The notes beneath the pieces were generated by a model. That model saw nothing but the letters and a program-made list of their open reading frames with translations, was not told the origin of the DNA and searched no databases. Both the position numbers and the translations under genes were made by a program. Positions 49,481 to 62,495 of a stretch of 64,000 nt of DNA are shown here, in pieces; position 1 is the first letter of the stretch; each line of letters opens with the position of its first letter. Source of the stretch: Anarhynchus alexandrinus (taxonomy: Eukaryota > Chordata > Aves > Charadriiformes > Charadriidae); the NCBI GenBank assembly GCA_008711295.1, contig VUYV01000062.1:1145309-1209308 (forward strand). The letters run 5' to 3'.

Positions 49481-50383
49481 GAAAGTTGAAACTTTTCTCA
49501 GGCTAGAACTTGAGTCTGCTCTATTGCCTCCTGCTGTAGGATGACCCTACCTCGGTTATGCCCGGTAGCCTTCCCTTACATGTGGTATGTCCCACTGTCT
49601 TGGAGGAGCTATGTGTGTGTGCCACACAACTGTCAGCATCAGCAGGAATGTAAACGTTGAAAATGTCATCTGCAGTGTCAACGAACTGTGCCCTTGCTCT
49701 TGTTAATAAACTGGCTATGTAAACTAATTTGGGCATTGACTACATGTCCTTGTAAACATTTTTCCTACAAAATATCACTTACATGCTCCAAGCCCAGACA
49801 CAGTACAATGACAACCAGTTGTGCTCAAGTTCAGTGTAGCGATTTTGAAAGGCTCTGACTGTGCATGTTCCTACGCCACAGTCTTGCAAAGCCTTGTACA
49901 TCGTGGGAATGGGTAACCACATCATTTCAGCTGTCACAACTGCTAAACATCTTTCATGATGATTATGATTCATTCAAGCAGGAGATACCATGAGAACTGC
50001 ATCTCACTAACTTTCCAAAGGTGTCCATGGTCCTTAAAGTGACTGTTACTCTGACTGGAGAGATAACTTACCTCATTACCATATGATATGTTTAAAAAGA
50101 AAAAAAAAAAAGCCTGCTAATTAGCTCTGTTAGGCTGTATGATGGCAGTTTCAGGTGTCAGAAGTATGGCAGTTACATAGAGCTACAATACCTGTGGGCC
50201 TAGAAGTCCACGTGCTTGAAATATACAGTCTCCTACCAGGGTCCCCGAGGCCTGATCCAGTATTTGCGCATTTGTATACAATCCAGAAAGCTTTTTTTTT
50301 TTATTATTGAAACAAAGAAGCATAGAGATGGGGTCAAGGCAGCTATAGACCAAGTCCCCTCCACTCTTGTTGACTTGAGTAAA

Positions 50384-50425
50384 AGTTAAGAGTATTTAAG
50401 AGTTAAGAGCTAAGAGTAGTTAAGC
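50384..50425. repeat. Degenerate short tandem repeat (AGTTAAGAG-like)
   Basis: Successive imperfect units AGTTAAGAGTATTTAAG, AGTTAAGAGCTAAG and AGTAGTTAAG. Confidence 0.6.
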
Positions 50426-50684
50426 TAACAACTCCTTTTCGCACCCAGATTCATAGAAGATGTTCTTACCTCACCTCAACCTACCATGGGAGCCTGGGAG
50501 GTGCATCCGGGAGCAAGCACAGCGCCAGATGCAGGAACGTGGCTTTCACTTTCTCCCAATCTTCCTTCCTCCTGAGGTGAGAACGCTCTCCGCCGTCGAG
50601 TGAGCCATCGCTTCGTGATTTACACACATCAGCCAGCAGTGGTGATGCAGCGTGTACTGACAGACAGACAACCGCTGACGCTAA

Positions 50685-51322
50685 GCTCATGTATTCCCTT
50701 TATTGAACTGTACTAGTTATTGCAATCAGATTAAGTCACATTTATAAAGCAGACCATCCAGTTGCACTGAAACCGATTATATTCATTACATAGTTTTAAT
50801 CACTGTCCGGTGAACTGGCAAATCCAATCAAAGCATTAGTCTTTAATTAAAAAATTAAAAAGAAATATTCAGACAATAGCCAAGCAATCACATCACAATG
50901 CACAGTTATCTAAAATTGCAATTAAAAAGCAGTTAACAAAAAAGAAAAAAAATCACACCTAATCTTTAACTATCAATATAATACAAGAAGCAACAAAGGG
51001 CAACAGCATCAAAGCAGATTTATCTAACACTATAAATTCAGTCAGAAGCAGAAGCTCTAAAGTACACTAGCTGAAGCAGGACAATAAAAAATACTGAGCA
51101 TGGAATACTTTTAATCTCTTCCATTAATATTCATTTCCAGCTGCTTATAATAGCAGCGCCTCATGGCCAAATCATTAGAGTTTTACATCTGGGTTGCAAA
51201 TGACACTTTGATTGGATGTAATGTTCAAATGGTCCTCCCCACTGTGCCACCGTCAAGTCTTCTGCAGAGAGGTGTCCTGTAGTGCCAGTGGCTCACTGTG
51301 CGTGCTGGCTCAATGTGTGGTT
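50685..51322 (-). other. Candidate terminal exon with 3' UTR
   Basis: On the minus strand a very strong acceptor (CTCCTTTTTTCGTCTTTCCAG) ends at 51323. The following 600 bases are AT-rich and UTR-like. They end in AATAAA (50699-50704, complement), with cleavage expected near 50685. One frame entering from the acceptor is open for nine codons (NHTLSQHAQ) then TGA; another runs about 32 codons to a stop. The pairing of a strong acceptor with a correctly placed polyadenylation signal makes this the best terminal-exon candidate in the window. The gene, if any, is not recognised, and a non-coding transcript is possible. Confidence 0.3.
50699..50704 (-). terminator. Polyadenylation signal AATAAA (minus strand)
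   Basis: TTTATT on + reads AATAAA on -, about 620 bases downstream of the strong acceptor at 51323. It is supported only by this arrangement. Confidence 0.35.
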
Positions 51323-53630
51323 CTGGAAAGACGAAAAAAGGAGACATGCATGAGGGGCAGAATAATAGAAAGCATGCCCATACCCTCCTACTCAGTACCA
51401 TTTATGCAGAGCTCAACATAAAAGCTTCTCAATTATTACAAAACAAAATGCAATAAAGAAAAAGTACTCATAAGTAACAGCTGCCAATATGACACATTTG
51501 CTTTGTTCTGACAGATCTGTTAATGCTGGCATGAACTTAGAAAAAAAATGCTACAAGCCAAGTACAGCCATGAGGCTTTCTTTTTTTTTTTTTTCCTTTC
51601 AATACATATAAAGAAAGTGGTAACACTTCACGGGCAAAAACTGACTTTAGGGATTCCCTTAACTATAACAATTAAAAAAAAAAATAATCTGAATCGCGGG
51701 GGGAACCCTTGCCATATTTTACTCTTTTATTCTCACAGCACCGGGTGCAAGTACTGGCAGCAAGAGACACCAGATTGTGACACACACTTCTCAGTCCAAG
51801 AAATACTTCAGCAATAACAGCTGAACCGCCAGTTCAGGCACCAGGGTAATATACCCAGCAGAAAAAAGGCTGGACACGTAACCCAGAAGTTAAATCTCTT
51901 TAAAGAACAGACTTTGCTCTACATATTTCTTTCAGCAGTTTAGAGTCCTTTTTGTTCCCTTTTTTCCTTTTGGTAGATTTGTAATAGCCTCATGTCATCA
52001 CAGTATCTCGCATCAGAGGATGCTGACCTGTCTTGCCATTTTGTGCAGGAGCCAATAAATCGTGAAGCCAATCTTGGAAGCGTATTTTTAGAGCAGTACC
52101 AATTCACCTACATTTTGTGTGCTGACTGAAACCCAGTCCTACATATAAGCTCGGCTTCATTTGTGTGATTATTCAACTATTTGAGCAACTAGAGATGTGC
52201 TTCATGGTAAGCTTTTCTCGAGCTGGGTCCCCAGCATCCCCAAATATAAAAATTCATTTGCATTATTGCAAGTCTAGGCAATTCTACTAGTCTCCATCTG
52301 CTTAATAACAGAGACAGGCAAGTCCACCAGCTTGAAGAATAAGTTTTTAAACACAAAATGAATTTTGAATCTATTTATTTATTTACAATGACGAAGCTTC
52401 AAAATAGAGTAAGATATTTTAACTTTTCATAAATCATCTGGTCCTTCTACACTCTCCACAGTCACATCTTGATCAGGAAAATGCATGATCCTCAGCTTTA
52501 TCCAGAGATGACATCTCTCTGATGAAAACCGTCTGTGGAAAGAGCTAATGGGCAGCCTGTGATGCGCGGGGCCAGGCGACGGTGACCCCATTTGCAGGCA
52601 GGAGCGTTTCTGGACTGTGCACTCCCAAAAAGTGACCACCAGGTGTCAGAAGTGCTGTTGAGTTCCTAAATCATGGTTAAAGTTCTCTGCGATACTGTGG
52701 TGGGTGGGCGGCGAGGAACCTCCGCACAGTAACGGTCAGGCTTTAACGGGCCAGAAGGTTACAGAGGCGGCAGAAGCATCGGAGCTGCCGCAGACCTGGA
52801 AGGAGCCCTTGTGAAATTAAATACAATCGACTGATGAAATCACAAAATAACTGGTCCTTGTGTAGCGTAACGCTAGCCCTCTGAGCACACCCCAGCCTGT
52901 GATGCTAAATATTTCAGAATCAAAACCCAGAAGTACTGTGCAAAGACCTGGAAAGCTTATCAGGGGATAAAGCATTATACTCAAACAATGTCAAGTGAAT
53001 TGACAGTTGAAATTATTTTGCTTTTAGACAATTTAACATCACCAAACATAAAATCCAATGGCTTTTTACCTTGCTATACATGGACATTTTCCTGGCCTTA
53101 GTAAGGAATGACCTTTGCAGTGCCGGATATTATTCTTAAGTCAAATAATGACATTATGGAAGAGGATGGATGGAGCCCTACAAATACAGTGGCAGCACTG
53201 ACAATGAGCCTGTCCACTAAGCCTACCTAGGAAAGCATGAAAATGGGAAAGAACACACAGACACACTCCTCAGCATCTTAACAATGGCCCTTTCTTGTGC
53301 ACTTCATTACAGTTCTATTTTTAGGTCATCCTGAATATCAATAAAAAAAGCAAAAGGTTTACCGTCTTCAAATCGAACTAAGGGCTATTCGTGGTAGACA
53401 AATCCATACTTATTTAGGCAGTGTCATTTAAAAGATAATGCACAATCAGCACTAGATGCATGACGCACGGTCTACAGTCAGGGAACATGATTTCAAACTT
53501 GTGTGGCTGCTGCATTGATTACACCAGGCAGGTCAATAAAGGAATGGTATGTGGCTCTAAATCTGATAATGAAGCTTTCATTGCAAGCCCTCCCTCCTCA
53601 AAACACAGGTTAATAATATGTTCTGAACAC

Positions 53631-53674
53631 TCCTAATACAACAAATATACATTCCTAATACAACGAATATACTG
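53631..53674. repeat. Tandem duplication, 22-bp unit, two copies
   Basis: TCCTAATACAACAAATATAC plus AT at 53631-53652 is followed directly by a near-copy at 53653-53674 that differs at three bases. Confidence 0.85.
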
Positions 53675-56600
53675 GCTTTGTGAGCAGAGCTTACACAAAG
53701 AAACAAACAGATTATACTCCAATCCTGCAGCCATTCAGAGCTGAGTCAGGTAGGAGCTGAGCAACTAGCCATGCCATAGGGCTATCAGGTAAAAAAAATA
53801 AAATAGACATTTTTCATATGCAAATCTTGATTTTGTCTTAATATCTTGGGAACGTACCATTTATGCCCTTTGCATGAATTACTGGCAATCAATATGCTGA
53901 CTAGTCCCCAGACCAAGCGGTTAATAAATAGAGCCATATTTTACACAGGACCTCACAAACATATCTGTAACGCCCAGGGACACAAGAGCCTGCACGCACC
54001 GAATCCTCCCCCTGCGCAAGAGAGAGCAGATCCCGCACAGGCCATGTGCACCGATGCGTATGTCCTGCATGCCCAAGTGCTGGTGAGCACCGGCCCACCA
54101 GGTTCCTGCTTGTGCAAATACTGCGTAACCACCACTGGTGTGTATTCAGAAGACCCACGAAAGCCTGTCCCTATACTCTGCAACCAGTATAGGTTTCTCA
54201 CCTATTAAAATGTATTTCAGACCGCACAAACACGCTTTCCAAAAAAAGTCTGGCAACCTGTCTTGCATTACTAGCAACTGTCATGTCTTGTCTTGCTTCT
54301 ACTCCCTCTGCCCCGTCCACGTGCAGCTTATTGGAACTGCGCTTTGCACATGTCGGAAAGCGGCCGAGACCTCAGTGCTTATGTCTCTCACATGTGTTTT
54401 GCATATTTGACCCATGCTTTACCAAATAACTTTATTAGGCACCTCTGTGTGTGCCCACAGACAAAGAAAATTCCCCTGGCTGACCAGACTTCCAGAGCAA
54501 TTGAAAAATAAGTAAATCCTGGCATTGAGAATGCCCTGTGCCTTAGCAGAAACAGCTTTCCCCCCGATGGTACCCTGGGCTGTTCCAGGCGGCTGAATGA
54601 AACCGTAAAGGCCAGAAGGGAGTGACCGTTTTGAAACGCGTGACACTACGGGAATGCTTCTACCCAAGCAGCCTAAGGAAACGTCACCCACCTTTCCAGC
54701 AGGAGGGTGGGCTGGCAGGAGACAGCTCGGGAGTGATTTTTCAACTCTAGATGTTACAGTTTAAAAGAAAATAAATTCTTAGTGGTGATTTTCAAAGGAA
54801 AATAGAGCAGCCACAAAAATGAAGCCTCTCCAGGCATGCCTGTGTGTGTGTTTGCACATGCCTACCTGCTCACAAGGCCATCCATACACGTATGCATGTG
54901 GGGGCCGGCAGGAGGCAGGACATCATTTGGAAGCTGAACAGTAAAAATGGCTCTTCACAGCTCCTGTTAGGCCCCCTGGTTTACGCATGGCTCACAGCTG
55001 ATACCCCACTGAATACATCATTCTGAGACATTATTGCAGCTGGAAAACTCTACAGCAGCACTAAGTCACCTGTCAAGATCAAGTAAGTCACAGCTTATTT
55101 ATAGGACAAGGTTGGAAAATGTCTTTTCTTTTCTTAATAATCATGCAAAATGGATAGCAAATCCGTTAGCCACGTCAGTGGGAAAAATGCAACTACCCCG
55201 AGCCTCGGGGCTGTCGCAGTGTTTAAGTGGAATTTTCTACTGGCTGCACAATCCCCAAATGAACCATGTGCGGAAGTGTCTGTGACCAAGGAACTGGGCG
55301 GTGGGTTTTGCAGGAAATAAAAAGATTTCAAAGAATGGTTGATTATTGTCCGCGTAGATACTGATTGCTCTCCAGATCTTCCCTGGGGACACCCCCTGCC
55401 TGCCCTCTGGATGCGGATCAAGCCATTTGTGCAGGACATCTACAATGAATATTTCTCTGTTCTTCTACATGCATTATTATGAAAACACTGGCATGACAAT
55501 CTCCATTTTCAGAGCACTGTGTCAAGAAGGAAAGCATCAGGCTTGAAAGATGATCACTTACAGCAGTTCAAAGAACTCTTACAAGCTATATAAAGATCGA
55601 GAGAAAAAACACACACAAAAAGGCAGCACATGATGGAGCAGAGCTCCAAGCCAGGCAGTCAAGCTGGGAGTCTCCCACACTGCAACAGCGTTCACTGCCA
55701 ACAAGTCACAGGTGTACTACACAGGAGCAGGTGAAAAAAATAAAATGCAACTGCGAGGGGTGTGATAATGGTTTGGGGCCATAATACATCCAGTCTATAG
55801 TGCCATTGTGCATCTGTTATGTATTTAGATATTTTGTACCAGCCGTTTAGAGGTACACTGTCTATGTGCGTGAGCATATACACCTAAAAAAACATACGCT
55901 AGACAGAGGTTAAGAAATGGCACAACAAGGCTGGTGATGCCCACCACCCTCCAGTGAAATTCAAAACCTTCTGCAGTGTTACACGGAGATTGGGACTCTG
56001 ATGAAAGGTTATAAAGGCTCCCTCTCCCCTTCCAATTCCCATTAAAATGAACAGAAACCATTTCTCAAACAATTTCAATTGGAATTATGGAAATAATAGA
56101 CTGATGCAATAAACAGCCAGCGCGAAACTCAACTGGTGATTAGCCATGGGGTGGCCCATGCGCATGAGCACGCCGGGTGTTTGGGAGCGGACGCACACCG
56201 TGCTTACTGCCCGCACATCGTTTCTGCAGAGCCGGCTGCTCGGCCCGTGCCCCCCTGGCTGCCCCACGGCTCAGTGCCTGGGGGACACCGGGCTGCACCG
56301 GCACTGCAAAACCACCCGGACTGAAAATACCAACCCTAGACTGGAAACACCAATGCTGGGGGTGATGCATGGACACGGCTGCCTGATCTTGTGACACGGA
56401 AGGTAATTCCTGTTAGTCCCTATATTTTTCCCAATGTGCACAGGGTCCACCAGACCCAGGCGAGCGCGCAGGTAGCTCCTCTCCCTGCCTCTCCCCACCT
56501 CCCCTCCAGGCACTATCCGGCTCCAAGCCCAGGGACCAGGGTCCTGGCTGGGGACTCCCTGGGGCTGTGCCCCCTCCTGCCCATTCTCTCCCCTTTGCCC

Positions 56601-58439
56601 CTGACGGAGCGGGGCTGAGGGGGACAAGAGAAGCGATCCCTCCATTGACTGTCAGCACACACAGCTTGCCAGACAAAAACTAAACCTCAGGTTCAGGCGT
56701 TGACTTGAAGCAAAGGTTCAATCTCACATTTGAACATATATATGTAAAAGAAGACAAAACAAACCTTCTGAATTGCTACAAACAGAAGTTAGATTGTCTA
56801 AATATTTACAAAGTACCATCTGCAGCATTCTTTTTTCAAACAATATTTTGCATCCTTTGAATTCCAACTGGTCCAAAAATCTTTCAACCATTATTTCTCA
56901 TTATATATCCATAAGCACACACACTTACGTGCACAGGTACTATTTCCGTCTAACAGCAATCCATAAAGACGAAAATCTTTATGCCTTGACTTTATAAAGG
57001 GATTACTTTAGGCAGAGGACACAAGATGACCCTTGCTTTAGCCATTGGAGATTATGCTCTCTACAGAAAGCTGTGAGCCTTAAATTGGTGCTGCTCTAAT
57101 CCTAAACTGGAGAGGCATTCAAGGGATGCCGTGACCCAGAAGAGCAAGAGGAAAAAACCCAAATTAAAAAAAAAAAAAAAAAAAGCATCAGCACACTGAG
57201 AGGAAGCGGGGGAAGGAGAGAGAAAGGGGGAAAAGGAAAGCAAGCTCGCTTTACAGGATCAACCTATTTATTTTTATTTTTAATTTCTGGTTGCCTCTTT
57301 CCCTTTGCTATCAGACTCTAAAGAAAAATCACCTTTGCACCCCCTTGCAGTTTGTATGTGCTTATTTTTAGAACTGTTTGACAATTATCCAAGGGTCTAA
57401 GACTAACAGATGGCCTGTCTTAAAGCCTCATATGTTCACTAGTTTGCACTTCTGACAAACAGTAAATGTACTCAAGAGTGTGCCATAAACAGGGCTGAAT
57501 GAGTACTCAGAACACAATTTAGTTAATACACTTCATTAAAACTGATAGTGGTAACCAATGTTTCCCAAAAAAACAGGTGTTAATTCCCCTTCCAGTCGTT
57601 TCAGGTAACTCTTACCCAGTGACATTTATATGTTTAGATCCCAGTTTTTCAGGAAATGCAGTGTTACTTCTTTCCTTCCCCCTGGTATTTCACCCACTAC
57701 ACAAAACGCTTGTAACAAGTGAACTCCAAGTTATCATGGTACTCAATAAAAAAAGGAATTGTCAGGCAAGACAGGTTCACATGTCCCTTCTCTATTTGAA
57801 GAATCCCTTGAAATGGAGGTAGAGGCAAACGAAAGGTGGCACATCCTTTGTGAAAGGAAACGGCTGCCAGTGTTACTGCTTCCTTCATCTCTGAGCATCT
57901 GATAACTTGCCGTGCGTCAGTCAGTCCCCGTGTCAGCACACTTTGAGATGGCACTTCAACAAATGCAGTTAGGAAGCTGTCCTTTACAAGTTATTGAACC
58001 AAGGGAAAAAAAAATAAAAATCACTTGGAGTGCCTAAGAAAATACGCCTGGAGGATGGGTGTCAGCTGAAAAGTGAAGCTGCCGGTTTCCAATGAAAATG
58101 TCTGCATCTGAGTTACTCTGACGCTTGCACATACTTGATTACTCCAGGGCCAAATGCACCTTTCACTGGTACTGGGACACAGACATACTCGCCTGTCCCT
58201 GCCCCCCCCCCGGGTTTCCATACCCGCCGGGGAGGTTGAGCAGTCCCCGCTGAGCAGCCCACCCCGCACCACCCCCAGACACTTGCTCGGCTCCTCCGGC
58301 GACCAGGACCTGGCCCTTCGTCTGGAGTCGATGGGAAGATTCAGAACTAGTAAAATATTTACAGGGGAAAAAGCTGCTCCGCACATGACTGACTAAAGCT
58401 GTCTGCTTTTTTTAAAATAAACCTTTCTCCGTGGCTGGT

Positions 58440-58580
58440 GTGTTTCTGTACCGAAATGCAGCGGCCCAGGCGCTGCTCTGTAAAACGCCGGCAGCCCCAG
58501 GAGCAGCCCCCACCCCGCTGCCCGCCTTTGTTCTGCACCCCAGGGCTGAGCGCTCGGCTGCGCTGCGGCGGGGTCCCAAC
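58440..58580. other. Short CpG-rich cluster
   Basis: GC-rich patch with closely spaced CpG (for example GAGCGCTCGGCTGCGCTGCG near 58549) in an AT-rich neighbourhood. It is too short to call a promoter with confidence. Confidence 0.25.
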
Positions 58581-59102
58581 AATACACTTGCTCAGTTTCA
58601 TCTCTATACTTACGCTGCTTCTGTTAATTTTAATGTATTCTTGAATTTTGATAGGTGTTTCTGTGTTATTCCGCGTTTGAAAAATTACCTTTTTATACAA
58701 ATACCTTTCTTAGAGTTATTTTTCCCAGTGCCAGACTTTTCTCACACCAGCTAAGTACTTTTTAGATGATTTATGAATTTAATTTCTCTTCTAATTTGGG
58801 TTGTTTAGTCCTAATCAGACTTTGACAACTCACCTAACATGCTTTCCCATTTCCACTTGAGACTAATAATTCTGTATCATCAGTCTTCTAGACCTGCCAT
58901 CTCTTTCTATTCTTCTCTAAAACCTCAGCATAAACCGAGGTGAGCCTATTACAAGTGAACTCCAAATGTGAGCCTAAGCCTGGCGTAGCCTCTCATATTC
59001 GATTAATTGCCTCACCGAAAAGTCTATACGCTTCTTCCAAAAACACTGGGTAAAATGCTGAAGCACAAAAGCAAACTGAAGCCTTTGGGAAAATCTCCTT
59101 AC

Positions 59103-59160
59103 CACGGCACTTTGGAAATAACCACAGGGGAATACATTATTAAGAGATAACCGGAGTCTT
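59103..59160 (-). other. Candidate internal exon, 58 nt
   Basis: On the minus strand the acceptor CTAGTTTCTCTAACAG ends at 59161 and the donor CGTG|GTAAGGAG is strong. Two frames are open, one reading DSGYLLIMYSPVVISKVP. Its position upstream (on -) of the terminal-exon candidate at 50.7-51.3 kb would allow both to be parts of one transcript. No homology is recognised. Confidence 0.2.
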
Positions 59161-60719
59161 CTGTTAGAGAAACTAGCCGTAAACACACCATGATTCACTG
59201 AGGCACCCAATGAAACCAGGGAGCTAATAATACCTGTCCCGAGGGACTGCACGCTCCTGAGAATTTCACTCAGAAATGCAAATTTATCAGCGTACTTGTG
59301 ACTTGTAGTCTACAGCATGCCATGCGCAAGATCAAAATAAGCTGAGGGAAGAACCTTACACTTCCTAAATGTAAAGGGAGAGGGACAAATTTAATTACTG
59401 CTGTCAGAAGTGCATAAAACCAGAATATTTTTAGAATTCTTCCACTCCTCCCTTAGCCTGACCATTTCTCCCTGACTGGATCCGAGGGCCGTTACTGATC
59501 CCAAGAGCAGAAAGTGGCTTGCAGGATCCCAGCACGCCACTCTGCCGGCAACACGCGGTGCTTTAACCTCGGCGCAGTCAGCCCACGTTTTTCGGGGGAG
59601 CTGGTCCTGCAGGCACCCCGGTGCTCGGGGCCACAGCCACCCCTGTGCCTCCATGGACGTGGTCACCCACCCAGCGTGCACCCTGACTTCGAAGTAACCC
59701 TCCAAAGCTGTCCTAACAAATGCAAACACCTCACTTCCAGTCTGTTTTCAAATCTAAGCCACGCACTAATCGGAGAAAGCATCTACTGCCCACAGGTACA
59801 CTCCTTTGCCTGTGCTACACAAAACACTTCAACGTACGACCCAGTGCTGACCTGTTTTTATCTACTTATGGGTCCTACTCAGGGAAGCAATGTGTTTCAA
59901 AAGCATTTGCAAGAGGAAAACCATTTTCCAGGAATCCTTAGGTATTCCTCTCAAAAGCATGATTTGTTGATTTATTGAAGCCTATCTTGTTAATCCCTCC
60001 TTGATCTAAGGTAAATCACATTGCAGAAGGCAGTTAATTGTTCATTTCTGTGAGGGCTGGCATCATCATTATGGGACCCTTTGTGACTCTTCTATAAACA
60101 TGAAATAATTTCCTGATTTTGTTTTTATTGTAGAACCAGGACAGCAGCCTCTCACACTCTTTTGCTCAAAAAATACTTAGAGCAAAAGGGAAACACACTT
60201 TACATAGTACCTTTAGCAGTCACCAGTCAAAATGCATAGACAAAAGCTTCATTGAATGACCGTTTCCATGGGAATATAACCCAACAATAGCCAGGAAATT
60301 CAAAGTTGAACCTAAAACTGGCTCCTTAAGTTGCCCTGCTGTTCTTCAGTATGGCAAGGGTCACTGAACACCATCTGATTTTTTGCAGCTTTTTTTTTCT
60401 GCACCAGTTAGGTATTCTTGGTGTTAAGGTGCAGATATAAAACAGTCTCAGCCTTAACTGTGAATTTTAATGCAAACATTAACAGGGGCACATCTCGCAC
60501 TCTTCACTTAGTCAACAACCTCCACTGAAAGATAGGAGCTGCAGCTGAACCAAGTTCCTCGGACCAAATAAACAAGTGCGGAGAGCCCGACCACGCGAGC
60601 CGTGCCTACCCGCAGCGAGGCTACAGCACATCACAGTCCTTCTATCCGTAGTTCTTTTAAAAAGCAGCAACTAAAGTAAAATTCCCTCTAATGGGATACT
60701 GATCTGACAAATTGCATTG

Positions 60720-61010
60720 CCTTGTGTTATGGATACATTTTTCTTAGAGGCAGATAAATATTCCCGTCACGTGGCGCCCACATACTGCTCAGACTGACAA
60801 AATGGCTGGTCAGTGACCTGTTGCCTTGGACGTAATGGCTGTTATTGCTGGTTTCTAATTTCAAAAGAGGCATAAAAATCCTCCAGCGTGAGTCTCTCTG
60901 CTATAAAATAGCAAGGCCACAGTTTATAGAAGTACTTTACATGCCTCCCCATTAGTGTACATGCCACCAGCAGAGCAGAAATCTGCCGACAGGATTGCAC
61001 TCAGCCCACT
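60720..61010. promoter_or_regulatory. Possible enhancer-like block with a CACGTG E-box
   Basis: Non-repetitive, non-coding sequence with a palindromic E-box in CCCGTCACGTGGCGCC near 60763-60778. Mixed AT-rich patches with TATAAAATAG follow near 60902-60911. Such density of distinct motifs suggests, but does not prove, a regulatory element. Confidence 0.15.
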
Positions 61011-61489
61011 GCCCACTGCCTTGAGGAATTAACCCCAGAGGAGCTAGCAGTGTGATTTGTTCCCATAAGTAAGAGAGGGGCCAAAATATCACCAACATGA
61101 GCCATCTCCTCCAAGACATCACAAGACAAAATAGCCAGGCAACATCGCTGTGGTATGCGTGTGAAACAACTGTAACTGTTAAAAAATAGGATTTTCCAGC
61201 CAGCGCTACTCCATTACAAGTGTGTCACTGGTCTCAGGAAAATCTGCCTTCTGAACAGCAAGATGCTACATTTTAAACAATTGTGATTTCATGCAAAGAC
61301 TAAGAGCATGTGTCGGCCCCAAAGGAGAAGGAATTTTTCAGAAGTAAATATGTTCTAACCCTCCTCTCTACTCCTTTTGGAGACACAGTAATGTAATGCA
61401 CCGATGACAGATACGCTATACGCAGTCAAACCTCAATGCCCATGGCAATTTATTCAGGTTTAACTGTGCAACAGAAACAAATGAGGAGG

Positions 61490-61700
61490 CTCGGTGGTCA
61501 GGCAGGACTCTCCCCCAGGGCTGGCGCAGCGCGGGCAGCGCTTTGGCGGTTTCTGTATGGCGCAAAGCCGGAGCAATTTGGTTCTGCGGACGTGCTCTGC
61601 GCAGGGGCGACCTGGGGGCGTCCGTACTTCCTGCCCAGGACATGGCACAGAAGACACACGAGACGCTCTGCAGAGAATCAGCTCAAGCGCGGCTGAGTTG
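61490..61700. promoter_or_regulatory. Small CpG-rich cluster, possible promoter or enhancer
   Basis: About 15 or more CpG dinucleotides fall within 61495-61640 (hand count), in an otherwise CpG-poor area. Three overlapping frames on both strands stay open here for compositional reasons and resemble nothing known. Confidence 0.25.
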
Positions 61701-62426
61701 ATGAGCTCAGGACTGCTGCTGCCAAATCTGGGCTGGCTCACGCGGAGTTGGGGTGACGGAGCCTCGCTGAACCCAAGCTGACCTTACACAAAGCTGTGAG
61801 CTCTCTCTACACTGATCCCATCAGCGTATACAGTCTTATCTCTATCAGCTAGATTTTTCCAACAAAGCCCCATCACCTCATTAAGGATGCACAGTTTAGT
61901 ATATTGCAAGTTATTCTATTAACGTGAAATGTGAAGAAAGAGGAGAGCATTAGCAATCCGTCCATTAGCATTTACTGCACAAGTCGGGTCACTGCACACG
62001 CACCCCAGCCCGTGCATCAGACATTCCCGTCCCATTTTTGTTTAACATAAGCGGAAACCACAGAAAAGGCACAATCTGGAAACAAGCTGTATTCTAAATT
62101 ATTTTACCGTTCTTCCTTTCCCCTCTGGCTAAAGGGAGCTATAACGCTACTCTCAAAATACGATGTTAAAGCAGAATATTAATTACACAAACATTATTAT
62201 ATGATTGAATATACTTCTCTGAAAACAACTTCAGAAAGAGCGACCAGCAAGGCTGCTCCAGGGCTGCTTTCAAGTCCCTGAAAGTAGGCTGGGCTGAAAA
62301 TACCACCAACCTTCCCGACAAGAGCATGGAGGCGAGGCAATGGCAGCCCTATACACAAGCCCAGCTGCAGAAAGGCAAGTTACTGACTGACCTTCTAACT
62401 ATTCTTTCTCCTTTTGTCCCTATCAG

Positions 62427-62495
62427 GCCCCGTGTTTTCCTGACTACTCATCACGCTAGCTCCATGTATCTGACCTCGCAGAGCAACGAGGACAG
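62427..62495 (+). other. Candidate internal exon, 69 nt, fully open
   Basis: The acceptor is among the best in the window (TTCTTTCTCCTTTTGTCCCT followed by ATCAG) and the donor GACAG|GTAAGGCAG is near-consensus. The 69-nt interval is a multiple of three. It is open in the frame that takes one leading base, reading PRVFLTTHHASSMYLTSQSN and then ED. The other two frames have stops. No family is recognised, so this rests on splice grammar alone. Confidence 0.28.

Larger units (their letters stand above)
45771..50684. other. Non-coding stretch, no gene recognised
   Basis: Mixed composition, with GC-richer patches (about 47690-47960 and 48480-48600) where several overlapping frames stay open but resemble no protein. 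It contains one strong minus exon candidate at 47.3-47.5 kb and an AT-rich enhancer-like block at 49.1-49.5 kb. No interspersed repeat was recognised. Confidence 0.5.
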
